A model generated the notes under the pieces. That model worked only from the letters and a program-made list of their open reading frames with translations. It was not told where the DNA came from and ran no database searches. From Bradyrhizobium sp. 200 (GTDB lineage: Bacteria > Pseudomonadota > Alphaproteobacteria > Rhizobiales > Xanthobacteraceae), in NCBI RefSeq assembly GCF_023100945.1, contig NZ_CP064689.1:9158001-9222000 (forward strand): DNA of 64,000 bases. Direction: 5' to 3'. The translations under genes and the position numbers were made by a program. Below are positions 51,254 through 61,581 of this stretch, piece after piece. Every line of letters starts with the position of its first letter. The first letter of the stretch is position 1.

Positions 51254-52423
51254 ATGAACGGTCAAACCGATTTCACCGTGAAAGTAGAGCCCGAAGGTTT
51301 CAAGAATACGCTCTTTCTGGCCATGGAGTTAAGTCGCGCGACCTGGCTGGTGGCGACGTTCGCACCGCGGCTTGGCGACAAGATCAGCGTGCATGCGATA
51401 TCGGGCGGGGACACGAAGCGTTTGCTTGAGCTTATCGGCCGCCTGCAAGCGAAGCTTCGAGACAAGGACGTCAGCCGGGTGCGGACGGTATGCTGCTATG
51501 AGGCAGGCTACGACGGGTTCTGGTTGCATAGGGTGCTCGTCAACCACGGCATCGAGAACCACGTCCTCGATGCAGCGAGCCTTCCGATCGATCGTCGCGC
51601 CAAGCATATCAAGACAGACAATATCGACGCCAAACGTCTGCTCAGGGCAATTGTAGGCTTCGTGCAAGGCGATCCGCAAAGTTGTCGCGTGGTTCGAGCG
51701 CCAACGCCCGAGGAAGAGGATGCGCGGCGCCTCCATCGCGAGCGGCAGCGACTGGTGCGCGAACGTACTGGCCATTTGAACCGGATCAAGGCCCTTTTGA
51801 TAACGCATGGCATTCGAGCGCTCCGGATCACGGATGGAAAGTGGTGTGAGCGCCTTGACAAGATGCGGACAGGCGATGGTCGGTCGATTCCGGCGCGGCT
51901 GAAGATCGAGATCGAGCGCGAATGGAAGCGGCTCAAGGTGGTCGCCGAGCAAGTCCGGGAGGTCGAAGCCGAACGTGACGGGCTCGTCAAAGGAAGCGAA
52001 CCATCAGGGGACGCTTGCACCGAAAAGATGCGCCAGCTCGTCAAGCTGCACGGCATCGGCGCCGAGTTTGCCACAGTGCTCACGCGGGAGGTCTTCTATC
52101 GACCGTTTCAGAACCGCCGGCAAGTCGCCAGCTATGTAGGCCTGACGCCGGCACCCTACGACAGCGGAGACACCAAACACGACCAGGGAATCAACAAGGC
52201 CGGCAACACGCGGGCGCGCGTGATCGCCGTGCAAATGGCCTGGCTGTGGCTCAGGTACCAATCGAAAAGTGAACTATCGCTCTGGTATTACAGGCGTGTC
52301 GGAGACCTCAAGGGTCGCGTCCGGCGCATCATGATCATCGCGCTTGCGCGCAAGCTGGTGATCGCTCTCTGGCGATACGTCGAAACCGGCAGGGTTCCGA
52401 CAGGCGCCATCGTCACTACTTGA
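51254..52423 (+). CDS. IS110 family transposase
   Basis: A 389-residue DEDD transposase. The N-terminal RuvC-like part has FLAMELSRATWLVATF (first acidic residue), CCYEAGYDGFWLHRVL, and IKTDNIDAKRLLRAIVG (D-x-x-D pair); the C-terminal part has the IS110 motif LHGIGAEFATVLTREVFYRPFQNRRQVASYVGLTPAPYDSG. AGGAGG precedes ATG 51254. Complete; the element ends cannot be fixed because this family lacks clear inverted repeats. Confidence 0.92.
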   Translation: MNGQTDFTVKVEPEGFKNTLFLAMELSRATWLVATFAPRLGDKISVHAISGGDTKRLLELIGRLQAKLRDKDVSRVRTVCCYEAGYDGFWLHRVLVNHGIENHVLDAASLPIDRRAKHIKTDNIDAKRLLRAIVGFVQGDPQSCRVVRAPTPEEEDARRLHRERQRLVRERTGHLNRIKALLITHGIRALRITDGKWCERLDKMRTGDGRSIPARLKIEIEREWKRLKVVAEQVREVEAERDGLVKGSEPSGDACTEKMRQLVKLHGIGAEFATVLTREVFYRPFQNRRQVASYVGLTPAPYDSGDTKHDQGINKAGNTRARVIAVQMAWLWLRYQSKSELSLWYYRRVGDLKGRVRRIMIIALARKLVIALWRYVETGRVPTGAIVTT

Positions 52424-52927
52424 TCAGTTAAATGAGTTTGGCCCACGCTTCCGGGCCAATGCCGGGACGGATGTGTGACTGAGGATGCCGGGTTGGCCTT
52501 ATCAGCCGTACGAGAGATGAGTCCCATCCATCTTGGAGCCGAGCTGCCACGAGTATGCAGGATTTTGGTACGAGCCGCTGGCGCTCGACCGGATATAAGT
52601 TGATGCGGCTGCCACCGTGCAGTATGCAGGCGGGACAACGGCTCCAGTCCTGATTGTTCGCGTTATGGAAGCGGGCGAAGCATACGTTGCCGTGTTTTTG
52701 GCGGAGCGATCGTGACCCGAATGGGCCGAGACCGCTTGCGGGCTCGGTTGAGCGGTTGCTTGGCCGCGAGATAGAGCGCGACCCCGCCTGGCGCGGGGGC
52801 GCCCCATCGACCGCGACTGAGCGGCCTCGAAAAGTATGTCCGCTTTGATCAGAAGCGGAAGTGAACTGAGTGGAAAACGCGTCGCTATGTGCCGACAGCA
52901 GACATCGGCCGTGAGCAGATGCGATAG
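52424..52927. other. Non-coding stretch after IS110
   Basis: About 500 bases with no gene I can support. AGTATGCAGG occurs twice (52554, 52621). It may include the right end of the IS110 element and, in such elements, non-coding DNA that specifies a bridge RNA can lie next to the gene. Confidence 0.4.
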
Positions 52928-53779
52928 CTAACGCCTCGGCGTCCTTCCGCGGATGCGGTCGAAGCCCTGCTTGATCGCGGCGAAGCGCCTGTCGATCGTG
53001 GCTTCGTGCTCGGTGTCGGTGAAGATGTAGGGCCAGTCATTTTCGATTGCCTCGCGAACCAGTTCGCCGACATAGAGCGGATCGATGCCAAATTTGTTGA
53101 GCCGCGCCTGGAGTGCCTTGATAGCATCGGCGATCGGTCCTTCCGTCGGCGGACTGCCGATCTTGTCGACGATCCGCTGCGGCACGTTGCGACGAAAATT
53201 AAAGATATGAGTGCGGACGACGCCCGGACACAGAACGGATACCCCGATTTTCCGCGGCGCGAGGACCGGCCGCAGTCCTTCGGACAGAGCCACCACTCCA
53301 TATTTGGTCACATCATACTGCGGACTTCCTCCAGCGATCAGCCCGAAGGCGGACGCCGTGGAAACAACTTGCCCTCCTTCGCCGTGCGCCTCGATCAGCG
53401 GACCGAAAATCTCGATGCCCCAAATCACCGACATCAGATTGACGTCGAGAACCCAATTCCAACCCGCATCTGTCCATTGACCGTAACCCCGGCCGCCGGC
53501 GACCCCCGCATTGTTGACCAGAATATGAACTTTTCCGTAGCGCGACACGGTGGCATCCGCTGCGGCATGGAGGTCTGCTTTAAGCGATACATCCGCTCTC
53601 ACGCCGTCAACGTCGGCGTTGGTAAGTTTCAATTTCGCTACCGCCGTTGCTAACGCCTCTTCCTCGATGTCGCATAACATGACCTTCACCCCCGCCTGCG
53701 ACAGCGCCGTGGCGATCCCTAACCCGATGCCTGATGCTGCTCCGGTGATGAAGGCTGTCCGTCCGGCAAGGTCTTGCAT
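52928..53779 (-). CDS. SDR family NAD(P)-dependent oxidoreductase
   Basis: A 283-residue classical short-chain dehydrogenase. TGAASGIGLGIA near 11-22 binds the cofactor, NNAGVAG is at about 89-95, and the catalytic YDVTK lies in GGSPQYDVTKYGVVALSEG. The C-terminal extension (EATIDRRFAAIKQGFDRIRG) is as in many bradyrhizobial SDRs. The substrate is unknown. It stands alone on the minus strand. Confidence 0.9.
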   Translation of the reverse strand: MQDLAGRTAFITGAASGIGLGIATALSQAGVKVMLCDIEEEALATAVAKLKLTNADVDGVRADVSLKADLHAAADATVSRYGKVHILVNNAGVAGGRGYGQWTDAGWNWVLDVNLMSVIWGIEIFGPLIEAHGEGGQVVSTASAFGLIAGGSPQYDVTKYGVVALSEGLRPVLAPRKIGVSVLCPGVVRTHIFNFRRNVPQRIVDKIGSPPTEGPIADAIKALQARLNKFGIDPLYVGELVREAIENDWPYIFTDTEHEATIDRRFAAIKQGFDRIRGRTPRR

Positions 53780-54236
53780 GTGCGTATTTCCGCAGATACC
53801 TATGTGGGTTCGCTGAGTTTATAGCACTTAAGCTTACAGGTGCGACCGCCATGTCCGTTTTGGGTCATTCGCGACCGAGGTTTGCCCCCGTGGAATGTCC
53901 GCATTCGCCAGTAGCAGACATCGCCGATCGGCGAAAACGGGGGATCCGCGATGGTTTTGGTGGGCCATTGGTGGGTTGACAAGGCTCCGTTCATATAAGC
54001 CCGGCCGGCCCGCCGGACGCGCTCGTCCTATTGCTCATGTCCGAATTTGACCAGGTGAGCATCAAGATGCTCGACAACGTGATGACCGCGAAAGCGACCG
54101 AAGGTTATCGGAACGAATGGCGATTGGGTGACGATGCCGCAAGCGCCTGCACGGATTGAACCGCAGCATAAGCTCTATCGACAAAACTTCCTCCTGTGTA
54201 GGCTGCGGCGCTTACGAGCTTCGCGCGGGGGTCGCA
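53780..54236. other. Intergenic gap at the edge of the defence-type island
   Basis: About 450 bases between divergent genes with no supportable frame. It must hold promoters for both. GC content drops to the right of this point. Confidence 0.4.
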
Positions 54237-55256
54237 ATGGCTATTCTGATTTGCAACATCGGCTGGATGAGTTTCTACGAAGGTCAGGTAGGCAAGGCCG
54301 ACAAAATTGTGAATGGCGGTGACTTCGTCAAGAAACACGGGTATGGCGGCGAAGTATGCAATTTCGAGCGCTGCGCCGATGGGAACGTCTATGGCCACGT
54401 CGAGACGATAAAGAAGAAGCACGATCGTCCGATCAGCATCGACTATCTCGGCGCCAGCAAGGACGCGAAATTTATCGACGGCGTCACCGTGGTCTGGATT
54501 GCGACCATGCCAAGGGGAGGTCGGCGCGTGGTGGGCTGGTACAAGAATGCGCGCGTGTACCGGGCGCGCCGGAAATTTCCAAGGTTTCCCTCTCCGCAGC
54601 ATCGGCTTGAAGAAATCAAGGACTATCGCATTCAGGCGCGAACTGAGGACATGGAGCTGTTGCCAGTGAAATCGCGGCCACTCAAGCTCGGTCGTGGTAA
54701 GGGATGGATAGGACAGGCGAACTGGTGGTTTCCCGAACGCAGTGCCAACCGCAGCGTCGCTGCCTTTCTGGAGAAAGTCGACAAACTCATGACGCTGCCG
54801 CCCGGTGAAACGCCGGGGCGCACCGGAAGGCAGGGCGGGGGCAAGTGGGGCGGAAATACCGACCCCGAACGCAAGGCCAAAGTCGAAGCCGCTGGTCTTC
54901 GGACCGTAAGCGAGTATTTCGCGGACTACTTGGTGACGAACGTCGATGACCAGAACCTCGGATGGGATCTCGAGGCAGCCCGCGAGGGCAAGCTGAGCCT
55001 GCGCTTAGAAGTGAAGGGATTATCCGGCACTGACGTGAAGGTCGGCCTGACGCCGCGCGAATACCGCGCGATGATGAAGCACATGAGCGGAAAGATGGAC
55101 AATTACCGCCTGTGCGTGGTGACAAGCGCGTTGACTAAACCCGCACTTGTCATCTTTCGCTATGATCGGTTTAACCACCGATGGCAGAACGATCGGACGG
55201 GCACCGTGATCAAGCCCCGTATCGATGTTCTTGAAGCCGCGATTGTCTCGCTCTGA
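54237..55256 (+). CDS. DUF3883 domain-containing protein
   Basis: A 339-residue protein. The C-terminal third has the DUF3883 pattern VDDQNLGWDLEAAREGKLSLRLEVKGL (Asp..Glu-x-Lys, about residues 241-267), a nuclease-like fold often seen in restriction-type systems. The N-terminal two thirds (MAILICNIGWMSFYEGQVGK, VVWIATMPRGGRRVVGWYKNARVYR) are not assigned by me. The following HNH nuclease gene starts 8 bp later, so the two probably form one unit. Confidence 0.75.
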   Translation: MAILICNIGWMSFYEGQVGKADKIVNGGDFVKKHGYGGEVCNFERCADGNVYGHVETIKKKHDRPISIDYLGASKDAKFIDGVTVVWIATMPRGGRRVVGWYKNARVYRARRKFPRFPSPQHRLEEIKDYRIQARTEDMELLPVKSRPLKLGRGKGWIGQANWWFPERSANRSVAAFLEKVDKLMTLPPGETPGRTGRQGGGKWGGNTDPERKAKVEAAGLRTVSEYFADYLVTNVDDQNLGWDLEAAREGKLSLRLEVKGLSGTDVKVGLTPREYRAMMKHMSGKMDNYRLCVVTSALTKPALVIFRYDRFNHRWQNDRTGTVIKPRIDVLEAAIVSL

Positions 55257-55263
55257 TAAAAAC

Positions 55264-55825
55264 ATGAAACAGCGCCCCCCACTCAAGATTACCGGCCGCA
55301 CCTCCTCCATCACGAACAGTTTTGTCCAGGCGATTATTCCCACGGTCGCGTTCTCCGAGGATGAACAGCAAGAAGCACTCGCGCATCTTGGCATGACGCT
55401 GGATAATTTGCATTGTGTGTACTGTGGCGCGACGACGACGGTGGGATCATTTAAGGCCACTAGTAAAGAAAAGGAGACCAACCGGCTACGTCAGCGAAAT
55501 CCGCAATCTCGTTCCTTCTTGCGGCCCCTGCAATCAATCCAAAGGGGCCAGCGATTGGCGAGAGTGGATGATGGGCAAAGCGCGAGGTTCGCCCACGACC
55601 CGGAACGTCACCGATGTTCACGAACGCATGGGGCGGCTCTCGCGCTTCGAGGCCTGGGGCAACGTGCGCCCAATCGCGTTTGAAGGACTGATTTCCAAAA
55701 CGGTATGGGACGAGTATTGGGCGCAGCTTGACGCAGTACTTGATGCTATGCGGATTGCGCAAGAGAAGGCGACGATCGTACGGGATGGCATCATGAGAGC
55801 AATCGGGAAGAAGCTCGCGAAATGA
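55264..55825 (+). pseudogene. HNH endonuclease broken by a frameshift
   Basis: From ATG 55264 the first frame reads MKQRPPLKITG.. to LHCVYCGATTT (first zinc Cys pair), then loses the family pattern. The second frame continues WDHLRPLVKKRRPTGYVSEIRNLVPSCGPCNQSKGASDW, with the HNH His and the second Cys pair, to 55825. The break is near 55435-55445 in the ACGACGACGG run. The joined product would be about 187 residues. It directly follows the DUF3883 gene, suggesting a disabled restriction-type pair. Confidence 0.8.
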
Positions 55826-56001
55826 GCTGTGTTACCCGATAAGCGCGTACAGCGCGGTCGGACTGACGCGCCAACATCCATTCTCAACGTTTGGTTTGAA
55901 GCATTCTGTCCGCTTCCGCGAGGTATCAGATGGATGTGAGTCAGGATTGGTTTTAGGAAGGCAATTCGGGCCGGTCGCGAAACGTCACTATTCTCAGTTC
56001 G

Positions 56002-56832
56002 CTAGTTAATTAAGAAGGCCATATCAAGCAGCCGGGCGAGGCGGACGCCGGCTTTTTGCAGTTGCTCTTTCACGATCGACTCATTTGCATCAAGATATCG
56101 CGCGCTGACGTTTAGTGCGCCGCTCGTCATCTCGCATGCTGGTCCGTTCAAGACGCAGTACATTGTTCGGGGATTTTTGGAGATCGCAAAGGATTCGTTC
56201 GCCCAATCGCGCGCTACGGAAGCATTCCATTCCATTTTCATCTCAGGAGTGATTACCGCCAAGAGATCGGTTGCCGCCTCCGACGCGTCGGGACCGACCG
56301 CATATTGAACAAGGCAAGTATCCCAGACCGCGTGGAGATTTCCCGCACACTGACCGCTTGTCTTAACTGTGTTACCGCCTTTGTCATCCAGGAACGAGAC
56401 GTGCAGGGGCTGATGTATATCGCCGACCCAGTGTCCTAACGATTTCAGCGCGACCAACCTGCTCGCATCAGTCTGCTCTTTTGCCTGGAGAATTTTGAAA
56501 TCGTACAGGATCGCGGTAAGCACGCATGCGTCAGCCTGCGGGCACCCGTCCGAGGTAAGTCCTTTGGAATTCCGCGGTTGATTCAGGAAATGCTCGGCCG
56601 CGCGTATACGCGGATGATCCGGATAGATGCAGGAGTCGGAAAAGGTCTTGAACTCACTATCCAACTGCATTAGCCGATTGATAGCGGCTCGCGTGTCCGG
56701 CTGCACCAAGCGGAAAGCAATCTCACAAATGACTTTGTGGCCCAGATCACCCCAGGCGCGAGCCTCGCCGCCGAGCGAGATAAACGCCAATATCGCGAGC
56801 AGGTAGCAGGTCCTATAGTGTAATTTTCTCAC
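56002..56832 (-). CDS. S1/P1-type secreted nuclease
   Basis: A 276-residue zinc nuclease for single-stranded nucleic acid. A signal peptide (about 1-26) ends ARA before W27, the Trp that becomes the first residue and a zinc ligand in this family: [13 protein letters not shown]. Other ligands are in [27 protein letters not shown] and [10 protein letters not shown]. The GTG start at 56832 overlaps the TGA of the HMCES-type gene, so the two are coupled. Confidence 0.9.
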   Translation of the reverse strand: MRKLHYRTCYLLAILAFISLGGEARAWGDLGHKVICEIAFRLVQPDTRAAINRLMQLDSEFKTFSDSCIYPDHPRIRAAEHFLNQPRNSKGLTSDGCPQADACVLTAILYDFKILQAKEQTDASRLVALKSLGHWVGDIHQPLHVSFLDDKGGNTVKTSGQCAGNLHAVWDTCLVQYAVGPDASEAATDLLAVITPEMKMEWNASVARDWANESFAISKNPRTMYCVLNGPACEMTSGALNVSARYLDANESIVKEQLQKAGVRLARLLDMAFLIN

Positions 56833-57491
56833 GCCGCGGCGCGATCTTCTTTATCGACGCCGCGCGCGACGATACGAATCGCGTCAGCCGGCAGCGGCCG
56901 CTGCAACGCCTTCGCCTCATCCCACGGCGCACGCATCCACACGTCGCGTTCTTCGGCAGTCGTCAGGATCACCGGCATGGCCTTGGGGTGAATGGGTTCA
57001 ACGGTCGCGTTCGGCGCAGTGGTCAGAAAGCCGTAAACAAGGTGAGGTCCGGGGATTGGTTTTGACTTGGTGCCACGATCACCTCTGTACTCGGTCCAGA
57101 TTCCAGCGAAGGCAAACAGGGGCCGGTCATCGTTCAAGGCGAACCACACGACATCCTTCTTGCCTGTCGCTGGATTGGGCTCCGGCGCGTATTCGGCGAA
57201 GCTGTTGGCAGGAACCAGACAGCGGTTTTCAGGCTTTAGCCAGCCTTGCCAGTGCGTTGACATGGTGTTGCGAATATTGGTGACCGGAAAGCCGCCGGCA
57301 CGTGGTGGCGGCGGCATACCCCAACGCATCATGGTCATTTCGCGCTCGGCACCTTCGTTACGCACGACAGGCGCCGGATAGTCGGGGAACACGCCGGGCA
57401 TCGGTGCAAGGTTGCCGACATAGCGGTTCATGACGCGAAAAAGCGCACGGATGGCCTCTTGGTTGGTTGTGATCGAATAAAGATTACACAT
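56829..57491 (-). CDS. SOS response-associated peptidase (HMCES/YedK family)
   Basis: A 220-residue SRAP-domain protein that shields abasic sites in single-stranded DNA by a covalent link through Cys2. It starts [18 protein letters not shown] with Cys2 in place; [28 protein letters not shown] (Glu) and [14 protein letters not shown] (His) carry the other active-site residues. The start is fixed at 57491 because Cys2 must be the second residue; the longer frame is not real. Confidence 0.92.
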   Translation of the reverse strand: MCNLYSITTNQEAIRALFRVMNRYVGNLAPMPGVFPDYPAPVVRNEGAEREMTMMRWGMPPPPRAGGFPVTNIRNTMSTHWQGWLKPENRCLVPANSFAEYAPEPNPATGKKDVVWFALNDDRPLFAFAGIWTEYRGDRGTKSKPIPGPHLVYGFLTTAPNATVEPIHPKAMPVILTTAEERDVWMRAPWDEAKALQRPLPADAIRIVARGVDKEDRAAA

Positions 57492-57508
57492 CGTGATCCT
57501 GGGATCTG

Positions 57509-58066
57509 TCACCGCGTGTCGCGCGGGTTGAATTTCGGCCAGTTCTCGAGCGGTTTCAAGGATGGCACATTGGCCGGGCGTTCGGGATAATGAAATTCCG
57601 TGCCGCGCAGCCACCTCCCCTCGAAGCGATCCCAAAACAGAATAGCGTCCATCTGCCAAGTGAACTCATAGACCCTCCATACCCCGTCATTCTGGATGAT
57701 CTCGCCGGTCGAATTGAACGGCAGGCTGTTGAGCCTGCATAGGGCGTAGATTTCATCCCAGTGGGCACGAATGTAGGTGTCCTGCAGGGCGACATGATAA
57801 GGCCGATCGGCCCGCAACCGAGGTCCATTCCCTCGCGGATAAAATCCCTGACGCTGCATCATGAATTCGGGAATGCGGCTGATGGCCTTGCCGATCCGGC
57901 GGGCTTCCTCGGAGGTGAGTTTGCTTGCCCCGACGCTGTAGCGCTCCGTATCGTCGCGGCAAAACAGCCAGGCCACCGTCACGCCGCTGGCGTCCTGGAC
58001 GGTGTAGCACTCGGAATTCTCCCGGATCAGGGTCCAAGGTGGCTTGAAACGACGGGTTGACTCCAT
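57509..58066 (-). CDS. Hypothetical protein (bradyrhizobial type)
   Basis: A 185-residue protein. The first 70 residues ([60 protein letters not shown]) match a small hypothetical family common in Bradyrhizobium. The rest (residues 90-185, including [19 protein letters not shown] and [19 protein letters not shown]) is an extra part I do not know. It lies 17 bp upstream of the HMCES-type gene on the same strand. Confidence 0.65.
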   Translation of the reverse strand: MESTRRFKPPWTLIRENSECYTVQDASGVTVAWLFCRDDTERYSVGASKLTSEEARRIGKAISRIPEFMMQRQGFYPRGNGPRLRADRPYHVALQDTYIRAHWDEIYALCRLNSLPFNSTGEIIQNDGVWRVYEFTWQMDAILFWDRFEGRWLRGTEFHYPERPANVPSLKPLENWPKFNPRDTR

Positions 58067-58116
58067 GAGAACAAAATAGGAACATAGGGCCCACCCGGTC
58101 AATCTGGAACAGCGTC

Positions 58117-58323
58117 ATGCCCTCGGATTCGCAGCCGAACACACAGGGCGCGGACTGGTTGGAGGCCGCTGTCGATCAAGCGATCGCGGCGTCCGGCGGC
58201 GACATGCGATCCACTATCCGCGCGTTGATCGTTGCGAACGAATATTTGGGATCTGAGGTGAGCGAACTGATGAAAGCCATCTCGCACGCCTATGTGCGCG
58301 GGAGATTTCAGACCTATCTCTAG
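58117..58323 (+). CDS. Small hypothetical protein (bradyrhizobial type)
   Basis: A 68-residue protein (WLEAAVDQAIAASGGDMRSTIRALIVANEYLGSEVSELMKAISHAYVRGRF) of a short conserved family seen in Bradyrhizobium and relatives. Helical; no function known. Divergent from the gene at 57509-58066. Confidence 0.7.
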   Translation: MPSDSQPNTQGADWLEAAVDQAIAASGGDMRSTIRALIVANEYLGSEVSELMKAISHAYVRGRFQTYL

Positions 58324-58332
58324 GAGCGAACC

Positions 58333-58560
58333 ATGGTGGAAGTAACCTACTTCGTGGCGCTGCCCTTCGTCGCTGCCGACGACGGCATTGCGGCCGGCGA
58401 ACCCACCGAATGCCCGATCCCTATCGCGGTGGTCATGCGTGCGGAGTCTTTGTCGCGCAAGCAGGGGACATGTTGGAGCCGTGGCAATTAGCCGGACAGC
58501 CGATCCCGCGACGGGCGATTTCGGCGATGCGTTACCTCGCCAGCAATGTGTCCACTCAAT
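58333..58560 (+). pseudogene. Small hypothetical gene, frameshifted and truncated
   Basis: From ATG 58333 the frame reads MVEVTYFVALPFVAADDGIA..EPTECPIPIAVVMRAESLSRKQG and stops at 58491. A second frame continues the family pattern RGHVGAVAISRTADPATGDFGDAL before losing it near 58540. A one-base change near 58464 separates the two, and the family C-terminus is missing. Confidence 0.6.
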
Positions 58561-58695
58561 TGATGCTGAAACTGACTTTCTGAATGCTACTCGATCGCAT
58601 AATCGATTCGCATTGTCTCATCCCAACCAATAGTCTGATAGAATCACTACCGCTGATGCACCAGAAGGTGCCATCGATGCAAGACAGGCATTCCC

Positions 58696-60393
58696 ATGAA
58701 AGCGAGCGTCGCGGGACGCATCCGCAATACACACCTTCCTAAGGCCAAAGCGCTTCTTCCGTTGTTTGAGGCAGTGATGAACTCGTTTCAAGCCATTGAA
58801 GAGGCAAGCGGTGCACACCATCATATTCGCATTATCGCCGAGCGGAGCGCCGATCTTGAAGGCGAGAGAACCGGAGCGATAGCGGCGTTCTCGGTCATCG
58901 ATACCGGTGTAGGTTTCAACGACGATAATTTCGACAGCTTCGAGACCGTGGACTCTCCCTATAAGGCGAAACGTGGAGGGAAAGGTCTAGGTCGCTTCCT
59001 TTGGTTGAAGGCTTTCGGCCGCGTCGAGATTGACAGCCACTACACAGTCACTGGCTCAATCGAGCTTTCGCATCGAGCATTTGCATTCACTGCCAGTGAC
59101 GAGGAGCTCAAGGCAGAGCCCACAACTTCCGACCGAAAGAGTCCGGAGACGACAATTCGGCTGGCAAATTTGCTTCCCCCATACGTGGACGAATGCCCCA
59201 AACAGTTGCCGGCAATCGCGCAGCGCCTTATCGGGCATTTTCTTCCTTTGTTCCTCGATCCTGCCGGGCCCTCGATCACCTTGGCAGACAGCACTGAAGA
59301 GATCGACCTAAGGGCGTTCTTCAGAGAAAACTTTGAGGCACTGTCAACCGAGCGCAAATTCCAGGTCCTTGGTCAAAACTTTACGCTCAACGGCTTTCGA
59401 CTTCACGGAGCACTCGCCGATCATCATGGTTTGGTTTATGCCGCAGATTTCCGCGAGGTGCTAAGCGAGCGCCTCTCGCGCCTTTTACCGAATCTAAAAA
59501 GCAGATTGAATGAGGCGGATCAGACAAGTTTTTACTATCTGGCCTTTGTGCAAGGCCAATTCCTGAACGAAAAAGCCAACAATGAGAGAACCGATTTCTC
59601 GATTCCAAAGGACTCCCCGAAATCAAAGGTCGACGCGCCGTCCGCTGAGGACGAAAGTGAGGCGCCGTCTCTTTTCGACGGCGACATCAGTCTTAAGATG
59701 ATTAGGGATGCTGCGTTGAACGCGATTTCCGAAGACCTGAAGCCCTTCCTCGACGAGCTGAACGTGCAGAAGGAGGAAGCGCTCGTTTCCTTCATCGATG
59801 AGGAAGCGCCTCAGTATCGCGTCCTCCTCAAATACAAGGACGAATTCATCAACGAAATTCCGCCGCAAGCGAGTAAGAACGAAATCGAACTGGCGTTACA
59901 TCGGCAGCTCTACCAACGGGAGGTGCGTCTCAAACAGGAAGGCGTGAAAATCCTGTCCGATACAGGATCAATTACGGATTCTGACGAATATTACGATCGA
60001 CTGAAGAAATTTGTAGAAGACGAGAATGAGATCGGCAAGACCTCGCTCGCGAAGTATGTCGTGCATCGCCGCGTTATCCTAGAACTGTTAGACAAGTATC
60101 TGTCTCAGGATCCTCAGACCGGCGACTATGGACTAGAAAAAACCATTCACAGTTTGGTATTCCCGATGCGTTCGACGTCGGAAGACGTTCCGTTCGAACA
60201 GCAAAATCTTTGGATCATCGACGAAAGGCTCACGTTCCATACGTTTCTGTCGTCGGATATACCCCTTTGTCAAGGCGGCTCAGAAGCCGTCTTGTTGAAC
60301 GCTCCCCTCCAGCAATGGAACTTGAAGGCCTTCGATCTCCTGAAGGGCCTTACCCGCTATGCCCTGCAAGTCGCCGTACATTCCGACGGTTGA
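58696..60393 (+). CDS. GHKL-fold ATP-binding protein, probably truncated at its 3' end
   Basis: A 565-residue protein with an Hsp90-like ATPase domain: N-box LFEAVMNSFQAIEEA (about 24-38), G1 box VIDTGVGFND, G2 box GGKGLGRFLWLKAFG. The rest is helical and charged, with no known domain. The last part, after FLSSDIPL (about 60275), is read from the antisense of the DUF2130 gene end, so the real C-terminus has been lost. Its GC content is below that of the 0-16 kb genes. Large GHKL proteins of this kind are common in defence islands. Confidence 0.7.
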   Translation: MKASVAGRIRNTHLPKAKALLPLFEAVMNSFQAIEEASGAHHHIRIIAERSADLEGERTGAIAAFSVIDTGVGFNDDNFDSFETVDSPYKAKRGGKGLGRFLWLKAFGRVEIDSHYTVTGSIELSHRAFAFTASDEELKAEPTTSDRKSPETTIRLANLLPPYVDECPKQLPAIAQRLIGHFLPLFLDPAGPSITLADSTEEIDLRAFFRENFEALSTERKFQVLGQNFTLNGFRLHGALADHHGLVYAADFREVLSERLSRLLPNLKSRLNEADQTSFYYLAFVQGQFLNEKANNERTDFSIPKDSPKSKVDAPSAEDESEAPSLFDGDISLKMIRDAALNAISEDLKPFLDELNVQKEEALVSFIDEEAPQYRVLLKYKDEFINEIPPQASKNEIELALHRQLYQREVRLKQEGVKILSDTGSITDSDEYYDRLKKFVEDENEIGKTSLAKYVVHRRVILELLDKYLSQDPQTGDYGLEKTIHSLVFPMRSTSEDVPFEQQNLWIIDERLTFHTFLSSDIPLCQGGSEAVLLNAPLQQWNLKAFDLLKGLTRYALQVAVHSDG

Positions 60394-61557
60394 CTCGATG
60401 ACACCATGGATTTGCGCTTCGCGCTTTGCCCACAGGCGCATCATTGACTTGCGCTCTCTGTCAAGGTCAGCCTGCATATCGGAAAACTTCTCGACGATGG
60501 CTTCCACGCGATGCTTGAACTTCGGGCCGGTGAGGTACTGGTAGACGAGCTGCATCTTCGTCTCCTGCCCTTCCTGAGCGTGCCTCACGCAGGAGATTTC
60601 GATTAGCGATTGGCGAAGTGCGACGGCAAGCGGGATAGCGAACTGAACATCTGTGATCCAGATGCCGTCGATCGATCCGAAGGTCTCAATCTCCTTCGGA
60701 AGCGCGCTGGAAACAAGGATGGCTATCTCGGCGCCGGAAGCGCGCTGGTCAGCGCGCAATTTGGCGAGCCAGCCGTCTGTCCAGTTCTTTGTTCTCTTGG
60801 TTTCCCAGAGGATTGATCCGCAGGCTTGACCAAGCGTTCCATGTACACGCTGCGTTACGTCCCCGCCGAATTCTCCTTTGCAAACCGGCTCGATAGTGTC
60901 CCAAGGGAAGTGAGATCGAAGCGTTGCTTCAAGCTGGAGTTCAAGGACTTCACCCTGCAATTGTTGCGACCCTTGCTCTGCCCTACGCTTCAGATCATCG
61001 ATCTGGCGTTGCATCGACGCAATTTGGTGCTCCTTCTCCGCGACCTTGAGCTTCAAGCCTTCTTCAGCTTCCGTCTTTGCCTTCAGGCGGATTTCATTGA
61101 CTGACTCCTGGACTCGCTTTTCAACCGTGAGATCGAGCTCGCGCTTCGCGTCATCCAGCTCGCGCTGCTTGCGCAGCAATTCGGCTTGCGCCTTTTGCGC
61201 TTCCTGCAGCTTCGCATCCCGCTGCCCTAGGAGAGCCTGGAGGTCGGCAACTTCTCTTGATTTTGATTCAAGATCTGCGGCTGCGGCTACCTGAGCTCTC
61301 TTTGCTTCTTCAGCGGCTATCGCCGTCCGCGCCGCTTTCAGCTTCTCCGCGACCTGATCCTCAATCGATCGCCTGGCTTCCTCAATCTGCCCCAGCTCCG
61401 TTCGCAAGGCGGCCTCGCGCTTGGCAACGTCAGCTTCCTTGCGAGAAAGTTTTGCCTGATATTCTTCGCGTGTCGCCCTGACGAGCGGAGCCGCAAGCGA
61501 CTCCGTCAGCTTGATCTCGGTCGAGCAAGACGGACAGGTTATTGTTGGTTCGGTCAT
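60280..61557 (-). CDS. DUF2130 (RmuC-like coiled-coil) protein
   Basis: A 425-residue protein. N-terminal zinc-ribbon-like TITCPSCSTEIKLTESLAAPL, a long coiled coil (about 30-210) rich in Ala/Glu/Lys, then the DUF2130 nuclease-like core: FPWDTIEPVCKGEFGGDVTQ, GSILWETKRTKNWTDGWLAK, and GIWITDVQFAIPLAVALRQSL (PD-(D/E)xK-like ET/K). The function is unknown; a DNA-processing role is likely. It overlaps the truncated GHKL gene tail to tail by 114 bp. Confidence 0.88.
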   Translation of the reverse strand: MTEPTITCPSCSTEIKLTESLAAPLVRATREEYQAKLSRKEADVAKREAALRTELGQIEEARRSIEDQVAEKLKAARTAIAAEEAKRAQVAAAADLESKSREVADLQALLGQRDAKLQEAQKAQAELLRKQRELDDAKRELDLTVEKRVQESVNEIRLKAKTEAEEGLKLKVAEKEHQIASMQRQIDDLKRRAEQGSQQLQGEVLELQLEATLRSHFPWDTIEPVCKGEFGGDVTQRVHGTLGQACGSILWETKRTKNWTDGWLAKLRADQRASGAEIAILVSSALPKEIETFGSIDGIWITDVQFAIPLAVALRQSLIEISCVRHAQEGQETKMQLVYQYLTGPKFKHRVEAIVEKFSDMQADLDRERKSMMRLWAKREAQIHGVIESTVGMYGDLQGIAGKALQEIEGLQVPLLEGSVQQDGF

Positions 61558-61581
61558 AGTCGGCCCCTATGAAATTCAGTC

